In this document: positions 34,492 to 40,823 of the stretch, one piece after another
How the letters are laid out: each line of letters begins with the position of its first letter
How positions within the stretch are numbered: the first letter of the stretch is position 1
Source: CAYTID01 sp964437735
GTDB lineage: Bacteria > Bacteroidota > Ignavibacteria > UBA10030 > BY39
DNA: 40,823 nt
Assembly (NCBI GenBank): GCA_964437735.1
Contig: CAYTID010000011.1
Location: forward strand, 1 to 40,823
Direction of reading: 5' to 3'
Program-made: the position numbers and the translations under genes
The notes under the pieces: model-generated
The model's database searches: none
Seen by the model: the letters and a program-made list of their open reading frames with translations, nothing else
What the model was told of the DNA's origin: nothing

Positions 34492-35376
34492 GTGTCATAC
34501 ATAATTAGAAATACAATTGCTCTTGGAGTAATATTACTTTTTATCTTAAGCATTGGTATATATTTCGGGCATCTCTCACTGCCGGAAAAAATTGAAAAAT
34601 CCGAAAAAGAGATAAAAAGGATTGAAATTGAACTTCAAAATACTCCCGATTTGATTAACCAATTTAATTTATTAACAAATCGCCTTGAAATTACAAAAGA
34701 AAAATGGGAGACAAGGAATAAAGATATTCCCGCTTCCAATGTAACAGGTGAGGCATACGATTATCTTAACCAGATAATAATTAAGAGCGGCGAAATAAAA
34801 CTTGACATGTTGTTCGCCGGGAATAAAAGTTTAGCGAATTACGGATTCAATAGTTACAAGTTAAAGGGCGAAGCTCCTTATGAAAATATTTTCCGCTTTA
34901 TATGGTACATCGAAAACAACCGTCCGCTTTACAAAATTAAAGAATTAAAATTAAGGTCGGTTGAAACCAAATCAAAAGATAAAAAAGAAAACGCAGTTTT
35001 AGTTACCTTTGAAATGACGATCGAAGCATATTATTCAACAATCTCTGAGCTTCATTCTTCCGTCGGTGAAGCGGTGCTTATGCCTCCGGTGTTAACGGTT
35101 GATCCGTTTTATCCTCTGATTTTAAGAGACCTGCCGCCAAATACAAACGACTTGGTAGAAATTGAAAGAGCAGATTTGAAGGCGGTTGTTCAGGGTAAGG
35201 CGTTTGTAGTTGACCAGGGGAATAGAATGAGAACTCTGGCGGAAGGTGATGAAGTGTATCTCGGTTACGTTACAAAAATCGACCCTGTAGCCGGACAAAT
35301 AGAATGTACTTTGAATAAAGGCGGTATAATCGAAAAGTTTGAATTATTTATTCGTTATGGACAAAAACAGAAATGA
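34492..35376 (+). CDS. PilO-like protein with C-terminal PilP/GspC-like domain
   Basis: 294 residues: a transmembrane helix (about 6-25), coiled coil (30-75), a PilO-like ferredoxin-fold domain (about 85-185 with IFRFIWYIENNRPLYKIKEL), and a C-terminal domain VVQGKAFVVDQGNRMRTLAEGDEVYLGYVTKI (quoted in part: GDEVYLGYVTKIDP) that matches the homology region of PilP/GspC which docks the secretin. Start is GTG 34492, with AGGAGG at 34481-34486. It bridges the inner-membrane complex and the secretin. Fusion of PilO and PilP functions is inferred. Confidence 0.65.
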   Translation: MSYIIRNTIALGVILLFILSIGIYFGHLSLPEKIEKSEKEIKRIEIELQNTPDLINQFNLLTNRLEITKEKWETRNKDIPASNVTGEAYDYLNQIIIKSGEIKLDMLFAGNKSLANYGFNSYKLKGEAPYENIFRFIWYIENNRPLYKIKELKLRSVETKSKDKKENAVLVTFEMTIEAYYSTISELHSSVGEAVLMPPVLTVDPFYPLILRDLPPNTNDLVEIERADLKAVVQGKAFVVDQGNRMRTLAEGDEVYLGYVTKIDPVAGQIECTLNKGGIIEKFELFIRYGQKQK

Positions 35377-35383
35377 GGAATAT

Positions 35384-36616
35384 ATGAAATCATCAAAAAA
35401 ATTAATGATATCCTTTATTACAGGGTTATTAATTTTCTTTTTATCACTTGAACACACGGCATATTCTCAGCAATCTGAAAGAAGAATTTTAAGAGAATAT
35501 ATCTCGAAAGAAGAAATCGTTTCAATCTCTCAAACCACAACTTTCGAAAAAGCCCTTTCTGTTATGGGCGATGTGAGCAAGCGCTTCCTCGGTAAAATAA
35601 TCATCGACCCGGGAAAGCGAAATAAAGAGATCGGTGTAGATGTCAAAGCTATGCACTGGCGGGATGCATTTGAATTAGTGCTGCGGGTAAACAATCTCTG
35701 GTACAAAGAACATGAAGATTATTTTGAGGTCGTTAGTGTAACAGGAGAAGAAGGGAAGGAAAAAAAGAAACCGGGTGAGCAGCTTGAAAAAGAACCTGTA
35801 ACTATGGGAAGCAGGGAAATTAAAATTTCGGCTGTATTTTTCAATATCGACCTGACCAAGCTTCATGAATCCGGTATTAATTGGACATTATTCAGAAGCA
35901 AACCGGACGATAAATTTTCGTCGCTTATGATCGAACAGAAAACAATTGAAAAAGTTACCGACACACTGATATTCAATGCTTCGTTGAAAGGATTGGACTT
36001 AACTTTCGGAAATCTCGATGCAATAATAAGATTGTTTTCTGAATCAAATATCGGAGAAGTAATTTCCAATCCTCAGATTGTTGTTCGTTCCAGTGAAAAA
36101 GGCCGCATACAGGTTGGTGAGGATATTTCTGTAAAGAAAAAAGACTTTGCGGGTAACACAGTTATTGAACAAATACCGACAGGTACAATTATTGAGGTTT
36201 CACCGGTTGTCCTTAAAGAAGGGGATAAGGAATATATTTATCTCGACCTCGATGTTGAGCGAAGTGTTATAACCGCTTTGGGTGAGGCTCCGACAATCAG
36301 TCGAACAAAAGCCAAAACGGCTCTGTTGATGCTCGATGGTGAAGAGGCAGTAATAGGCGGATTATATTCTAATTTTGATCAAAAAGTGCGTTCCGGAATT
36401 CCTATATTAAAAGATTTACCTTGGTGGGTATTCGGACTCAGGTACTTCTTCGGATATGATAAAGTTCAAACATTTAAGAAAGAGCTAACCATATTATTGC
36501 GGGCTGAACTTGTTCCGTCGCTGCACGAACGTCTTTCGCGTAAAAACAAGGAAAATCAAATTGAATCGCAAAGGCAAAAATTCGATAAAGACATAGAAAA
36601 ATTTAAAAGGAATTAA
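35384..36616 (+). CDS. Secretin (PilQ/GspD-like), short form
   Basis: The outer-membrane pore. Starting at ATG 35384 (GAGG upstream, just after the previous TGA) the protein has 410 residues with a signal peptide ending around TAYSQQ, one N-type domain (about 40-125), a charged linker, then the secretin core: NIGEVISNPQIVV, EQIPTGTIIEVSPVV, LLMLDGEEAVIGGLY and SGIPILKDLPWWVFGL. Typical PilQ/GspD have 600 or more residues and several N domains, so this one is reduced. The C-terminal basic tail is coiled. Confidence 0.88.
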   Translation: MKSSKKLMISFITGLLIFFLSLEHTAYSQQSERRILREYISKEEIVSISQTTTFEKALSVMGDVSKRFLGKIIIDPGKRNKEIGVDVKAMHWRDAFELVLRVNNLWYKEHEDYFEVVSVTGEEGKEKKKPGEQLEKEPVTMGSREIKISAVFFNIDLTKLHESGINWTLFRSKPDDKFSSLMIEQKTIEKVTDTLIFNASLKGLDLTFGNLDAIIRLFSESNIGEVISNPQIVVRSSEKGRIQVGEDISVKKKDFAGNTVIEQIPTGTIIEVSPVVLKEGDKEYIYLDLDVERSVITALGEAPTISRTKAKTALLMLDGEEAVIGGLYSNFDQKVRSGIPILKDLPWWVFGLRYFFGYDKVQTFKKELTILLRAELVPSLHERLSRKNKENQIESQRQKFDKDIEKFKRN

Positions 36617-36626
36617 GGATAAAATT

Positions 36627-38084
36627 ATGAAAATCATAAAATACTTCCTGAGCGCTTTAATTTTTATTAGTCTGTATAGTTGTCAGGAGCAGTTGACTGA
36701 CATTAACGAAAAGAACATCGTTAAAATTTTTGGAAATATATATGAAGAACGTCAAGGATTAAATATTGCGCTGAAAGATGTCGAGGTAAAATTAACCGGC
36801 GGTGGTATTAATATGAGCGATACCACAGGAATCGACGGTTATTATTATTTCGAGTTTTCTCTCGATACATCCAAAAATATTAATGTTGCCTTGTCCCTGA
36901 AGAAAGAAGGATATAGGGTTGTAACACCACTTTTGTTTACAGTAACCGGAGGGAATAATTATCCCGTTACTCCGTTTGTAATGGCGGTCGATACTTCCAC
37001 AACCATCGGTGGGGGTGGTACGCCTACTAGCGGATTACCGCAGACTATTGCGTATTTAGGTCCGGCAACTATCGACTTAAAAGTCTACGGAGTCGGTGGC
37101 CTTGAGAGTGCAATCGTTACTTATGAAGTTCGCGATTCACTCGGCTTTCCTATTAGTGTATCAAAAAAAGATACGGTATTCTTTTCTCTGGAAGGACCCC
37201 CCGTTGCCGGTGGAGCGTATATATTGCCTGCAAGCGTTATCACAAATGCTGCGGGAAGAGCAGTCACCACTATCAATAGCGGAACAATCGCGGGAGTGCT
37301 GCAAGTGGTTGCTACTTTGAGAAGAGAAAGTGACGGACAACTGCTGAAATCGACACCGACTAAAGTTGTTGTTCACGCCGGATTACCAAATCAAGCTCAT
37401 TTTTCAATTTCAGCATCAAAATATAATTTTCCGGGTTATAATTGGGTTGGTAGGGAGAATAAAATACTTGTTCAAGCTGGTGATAAATATAGTAATCCGG
37501 TTCAAACCGGAACGGCTGTTTATTTAAACACTACAGGAGGTATTATCACTGCCGCCGGGTATACATCGTCTACCGGACATGTTAATGCAACTTTGTATAG
37601 TGGTAATCCATTACCCAATGCTCCGATTTATGGACCCGGTTATGCTTGGGTGAAAGCACAAACTTTAGGTCAAAATGCGGTTCTCGTAAAAGATAGTACA
37701 TTAATTTTATTTTCCGGAATTTCCCGAATTACAATTTCACCTGATTCAATAAATGTTCCGCGGGGAGGACGTCAGTTGTTTAATGTAAATATTTCAGATC
37801 AAAATGGAAATCCCCTTTCATCCGGGACAACTATCACATCGTCGATTGAATTTACTCCTCCTCCGAATACTGAATGGAGCGCGTTGATCAACGGATTGCC
37901 AACGCAGCCTTTTGATGATTATTTGTTCAGAGGACCGGGAAAAACTGATTTCATACTTGAAGTTATTGACGCGACTGCGAATGGCGGTACACCGGCAAAA
38001 ATGCCGGTTGTTGTAAAAATTATTGTAACAGAATCTAACGGAACAGTGTCAAAATTTTTATCGGGCTACGTTGGTAATTTTTAG
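36627..38084 (+). CDS. Lipoprotein with carboxypeptidase-regulatory-like and Ig-like domains
   Basis: A 485-residue exported protein with signal peptide and lipobox LYSC (C19). The first domain (about 30-115) resembles a carboxypeptidase regulatory-like/prealbumin fold (DVEVKLTGGG, GIDGYYYFEFSLD). It is followed by Ig-like repeats: RVTLKV-type strands VTYEVRDSLGFPIS, ISDQNGNPLSSGT and VQAGDKYSNPVQTGT resemble bacterial Ig (Big-1/invasin-like) domains. It lies 10 nt after the secretin, inside the machine operon, so it may be an accessory or surface-exposed component. No catalytic site seen. Confidence 0.7.
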   Translation: MKIIKYFLSALIFISLYSCQEQLTDINEKNIVKIFGNIYEERQGLNIALKDVEVKLTGGGINMSDTTGIDGYYYFEFSLDTSKNINVALSLKKEGYRVVTPLLFTVTGGNNYPVTPFVMAVDTSTTIGGGGTPTSGLPQTIAYLGPATIDLKVYGVGGLESAIVTYEVRDSLGFPISVSKKDTVFFSLEGPPVAGGAYILPASVITNAAGRAVTTINSGTIAGVLQVVATLRRESDGQLLKSTPTKVVVHAGLPNQAHFSISASKYNFPGYNWVGRENKILVQAGDKYSNPVQTGTAVYLNTTGGIITAAGYTSSTGHVNATLYSGNPLPNAPIYGPGYAWVKAQTLGQNAVLVKDSTLILFSGISRITISPDSINVPRGGRQLFNVNISDQNGNPLSSGTTITSSIEFTPPPNTEWSALINGLPTQPFDDYLFRGPGKTDFILEVIDATANGGTPAKMPVVVKIIVTESNGTVSKFLSGYVGNF

Positions 38085-38095
38085 TTAAATAAAAA

Positions 38096-38614
38096 ATGAA
38101 CACCGGTCAATTAATATTAACAATAGGCGCATTCGCAATACTTTCTACGATGCTGCTGACATTTTACGGAGTGCTGTCGCGGAGCGCCGAAACTATCGGT
38201 TCGGCTCAGGGAAATATTGTTGAAATTGCTCTTGCGACATCAATCCAGGAAATCTCTCAAAGCGTGGCATTCGATGAAGCGTCTATTGATTCAACAATAG
38301 ACTTGAGTAATATCAATAGTTTAACTCATTCTTCACTTTTGGGGAAAGATGATATTACTGAAAAATCAATTTATACTTTTGATGATTTTGACGACTTTCA
38401 CAATTTCTCATACAATGATTCAACAATGGCTTCAAATGTCGGAATATTCAACTTATCCTTTAAGGTTTATTTTGTCAAACCTGAGAGTGTAAATGTGGTT
38501 TCGGCGTTTCGTACATTTGCAAAAAAAATGGATATGAGAATCACAAGAGTATTTCCTCCTTCTCAGGATACATTAAAAAATTCATTTGTGCTCGGATACT
38601 TTCATTTTGATTGA
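38096..38614 (+). CDS. Minor pilin-like protein 1
   Basis: 172 residues. N terminus MNTGQLILTIGAFAILSTML: a very short leader ending in Gly, then Gln and a hydrophobic helix, echoing the major pair (G then Q), again without Glu5. The rest is a mixed, acid-rich head ending in FVLGYFHFD. No significant match to a known family by eye. Located between the lipoprotein and another pilin-like gene with small spacings, so likely a minor subunit of the same filament. Confidence 0.6.
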   Translation: MNTGQLILTIGAFAILSTMLLTFYGVLSRSAETIGSAQGNIVEIALATSIQEISQSVAFDEASIDSTIDLSNINSLTHSSLLGKDDITEKSIYTFDDFDDFHNFSYNDSTMASNVGIFNLSFKVYFVKPESVNVVSAFRTFAKKMDMRITRVFPPSQDTLKNSFVLGYFHFD

Positions 38615-38623
38615 GATTGATAT

Positions 38624-39238
38624 ATGGCAACATTACTCGATATAATTTTCGCAACTATTTTAGGCGGATTTTTGCTTTTAATATTGATAAACGCAAATTT
38701 TATCGCTTCCGAATCTTCTACTACTTACAATAATAATGTATTGGTTCAGATGTTGCTTGTTTCGAATATCCAGTTAATCGAAGGCGAGTTTAAAAACATG
38801 GGATCATATCTACCGGATTCTGTTCGCACTATTATTTATGCTGCTCCAACCGGTATCAAATTCCTAACGGCAAAGTCTTTTGGCGCCGCGCCTGATACCA
38901 TATCATACCAACTCAGTCCACTGCAAACCGGAATATTTCAAAATGATAGCATACGATTCATTTACCGTAAAGTGAACAACAATCCTCAGTTTAGTATAGG
39001 AATGGCAACGCAATTCTCCCTAAAGTATTATGATCAGGATAGAAATTTTTTGGGATCAATTGTTCCGGATGATGAATTAGCCTCAATTAAACTTGTTGAA
39101 ATGACCGTTGAAGTGCAAAGTCCGCATGGTCCTTACAGAAATCCTAATGAGGTAAAACCCGGTGAAAGGGATGCTCTGTTCTCAAGTTCGATGTGGAGGC
39201 AAACCCGGTTAGCTTCACAAAATTTATATACAAGATGA
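38624..39238 (+). CDS. Minor pilin-like protein 2
   Basis: 204 residues with N-terminal MATLLDIIFATILGGFLLLI as a membrane helix directly at the start, followed by a helical stretch (VLVQMLLVSNIQLIEGEF) and a beta-rich head (GIFQNDSIRFIYRKV). No Gly-X cleavage site of ordinary prepilins can be seen. Begins 9 nt after the preceding gene. Role as a minor pilin is inferred from size, topology and position. Confidence 0.55.
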   Translation: MATLLDIIFATILGGFLLLILINANFIASESSTTYNNNVLVQMLLVSNIQLIEGEFKNMGSYLPDSVRTIIYAAPTGIKFLTAKSFGAAPDTISYQLSPLQTGIFQNDSIRFIYRKVNNNPQFSIGMATQFSLKYYDQDRNFLGSIVPDDELASIKLVEMTVEVQSPHGPYRNPNEVKPGERDALFSSSMWRQTRLASQNLYTR

Positions 39239-39267
39239 AAAATTATTTAACAAACATATAAAATTAT

Positions 39268-40692
39268 ATGGGTGGAAAAGCATCAATCATATTAGTCCTG
39301 GGATTCATCCTCGTGTTTAGTTATATAGCCTCAAATATTATGAGTCTCGGAACCCGGGCTGTCGATAATGTTTCATATTACAGCGAAACATCAACGGCAC
39401 ACAATATCGCGGAAATAGGCATAAATGCCGGGCTGAGTATTTTGTATAAAACGTCAGTTGATACAACCGCCGCCCAAACCGGCTGGACTCCCAAAACCAT
39501 TACAAGTCAGAGCTTCAACTCAGGTATTTTTAAAGGAGGTTCTTTCGTTGTAAAACTTCAGGATGTGACCGGAGGTTATAAAGAATTAATTTCAACATCA
39601 GTTTACACAAAACCTCCTNNNNNNNNNNCAGTGTTTCGTGATACTATAAAAGTTTTATTCATGCCAATTTCCGGAAATTTTACGGTAAAAGGTTTTATGT
39701 CAGATTTTGGTGGTAACGATGAATTCTGGATATCAAAGGATACAATGTTCGGCTCAATCCATTTTAACGGAAGATGTCATATAAACGGATCACCGGTATT
39801 TATGCAGAAAGTAACTCTTTCAAAAGGGTTTGATCCTCCTAAACCCGGTTCGGGTTCAAATCAGGCTATCCTTAAAAAGGGTTATGAAACAGGTGTAAAG
39901 AAGATAGACTTTCCTCTGAATGCTCAGGATGCTATAAATTTTGCAAAGGGCTCAGGAAGCTACCAAATACCAAGTGGTAATCCGTCCAGTGCTGATACAA
40001 CAGGTTGGCCAAGTAGAAGAAGAGTCTTTTATACAGCGGGTAAACCTTTATATCTGAGATTTTCGCGTGGTGGAACGAATGAAAAAGTTTGTTATATAGA
40101 GGCATTTCACGATACAACGACCTCAGCCAAGTTGCGGGCAAGAATGCAAATTCCGAGCGGAGATTCTCTGGTATTAGCAATAGATTCGGCGAATGTGTTT
40201 ATTCGTGGTTCTATTCGTAACAGGGTAACAGTCGTTACGTTGCAAAATGCTTACATTGACAGTATTGTTAGATACGGAGCTAATGTAACATACAATCATC
40301 CTGCGGGTAAAATGCAGGTGAATGCGGGTTCAACTGATATGTTCGGACTGATTGCTTATAAAGATGTTGTTATCAATAATACACGATCATGGTTAACGAA
40401 TTCAGCAATTGTGTATGGAGTTTTATTTAGTATTACGGGGAGTATAAAGGTTGCAGATAATACTATTGGAGGGGCGGGTCCATTTAGAAATTACGGCGGG
40501 CTTGTAACTAAGGTGAAAGCCGATGTTGCAAAAATTACAGGCGGAACTCTTGTCGGCGGATATTTTAAACGTTTTTATTTTGATGATCGAATGGCAACAA
40601 GGCTTCCACCATTTTTCCCAAAGGGAAAAACCACTACTAACAGATATGAAATTATTAGTTGGTGGGAAAATGTAAGGTTGCCCACTTATTAA
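39268..40692 (+). CDS. PilX-like minor pilin with large C-terminal domain (contains assembly gap)
   Basis: About 474 residues. The N terminus MGGKASIILVLGFILVFSYI then THNIAEIGINAGLS-like helix (actual AHNIAEIGINAGLS) resembles the PilX/type IV pilin accessory layout with a short leader. The remainder is a beta-rich domain (RVTVVTLQNAYIDSIVRYG, DMFGLIAYKDVVINN) of a kind seen in surface-exposed tip proteins. Ten Ns at 39619-39628 fall around residue 118; the frame is consistent on both sides but the true gap size is unknown. Last gene of the locus, ending 14 nt before the hemL stop on the other strand. Confidence 0.6.
   Translation: MGGKASIILVLGFILVFSYIASNIMSLGTRAVDNVSYYSETSTAHNIAEIGINAGLSILYKTSVDTTAAQTGWTPKTITSQSFNSGIFKGGSFVVKLQDVTGGYKELISTSVYTKPPXXXXVFRDTIKVLFMPISGNFTVKGFMSDFGGNDEFWISKDTMFGSIHFNGRCHINGSPVFMQKVTLSKGFDPPKPGSGSNQAILKKGYETGVKKIDFPLNAQDAINFAKGSGSYQIPSGNPSSADTTGWPSRRRVFYTAGKPLYLRFSRGGTNEKVCYIEAFHDTTTSAKLRARMQIPSGDSLVLAIDSANVFIRGSIRNRVTVVTLQNAYIDSIVRYGANVTYNHPAGKMQVNAGSTDMFGLIAYKDVVINNTRSWLTNSAIVYGVLFSITGSIKVADNTIGGAGPFRNYGGLVTKVKADVAKITGGTLVGGYFKRFYFDDRMATRLPPFFPKGKTTTNRYEIISWWENVRLPTY
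39619..39628. other. Run of 10 N (assembly gap)
   Basis: Ten unknown bases inside the PilX-like gene, after ACCTCCT. The length is probably arbitrary; coding frame is kept on both sides, so any missing piece is likely a multiple of three plus ten or close to ten bases. Confidence 0.95.
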
Positions 40693-40706
40693 AATATGAA
40701 TTGATG

Positions 40707-40823
40707 TCAATTTTGTTGGGATAAGAATTTCTTTATTGATTCATTAAAAGCACGATTCGTCTTCTCAACATCTTCTTCTGTATGAGCCGATGAAACGAAA
40801 GCGGCTTCAAATTGTGACGGAGC
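40707..40823 (-). CDS. hemL: Glutamate-1-semialdehyde 2,1-aminomutase, C-terminal end (runs off the window)
   Basis: Reading leftward from the window edge, 38 codons end at TGA 40709-40707. The peptide APSQFEAAFVSSAHTEED followed by a basic helix is the typical C terminus of HemL, which converts glutamate-1-semialdehyde to 5-aminolevulinate for haem. Only this tail is visible, so PLP site and length cannot be checked. It converges with the pilin locus. Confidence 0.8.
   Translation of the reverse strand, partial: APSQFEAAFVSSAHTEEDVEKTNRAFNESIKKFLSQQN

Noticed and set aside
39619..39628. Frameshift in the PilX-like gene at the N run
   Set aside because: The reading frame continues on both sides with sensible strand pattern; the run is an assembly gap.

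Overview
The window is AT-rich bacterial chromosome with intact housekeeping genes. The mix of genes (pyruvoyl-type arginine decarboxylase, archaeal-type class I aldolase, fused homocysteine methyltransferase/MTHFR, non-mevalonate Dxr, many hybrid signalling proteins) and short GC-poor interspersed repeats suggest the Bacteroidota/Chlorobiota (FCB) group, most likely an Ignavibacteria-like lineage. That placement is inference; there is no rRNA gene here. TGA is used as a normal stop. Several promoters look like sigma-70 type (TTGACT, 17 nt, TA-rich -10).

Layout. 1-5523 is a leftward block: hutH, add, a hairpin terminator, dxr, rseP and the start of an M14 peptidase. 5524-11438 is rightward: a sigma-54 response regulator, bacterioferritin, a small M50 protease, then asd and a fused methionine-synthesis gene. 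11439-14022 is a decaying accessory patch: AT-rich repeats, a structured element, a beta-propeller gene broken by a TGA, and a frameshifted outer-membrane barrel gene. 14023-16686 carries a class II aldolase, ddl and a LuxR-type regulator. A likely free-standing small RNA lies at 16754-16846, facing the leftward smpB-tyrS-pdaD group. 19222-20277 is a class I aldolase. 20278-21169 is non-coding and filled with interspersed repeats. A hybrid histidine kinase follows on the minus strand, with a relic of a response regulator beside it, then a penicillin-acylase-family enzyme and a class III-type sirtuin.

27399-40692 is the most interesting part: a 12-gene rightward locus for a type IV pilus / type II secretion-like machine. 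Order: two paralogous pilin-like proteins with an N terminus unlike normal prepilins, a terminator-like hairpin, platform protein (GspF/PilC), assembly ATPase (GspE/PilB), a PilT-like second ATPase with an altered Asp box, a PilM-PilN (GspL-like) fusion, a PilO-PilP-like fusion, a short secretin, an Ig-domain lipoprotein, and three minor-pilin-like proteins. A candidate sigma-54 promoter with upstream TACCTGT repeats precedes it. No prepilin peptidase is present in the window. The window ends in the 3' end of hemL on the minus strand.
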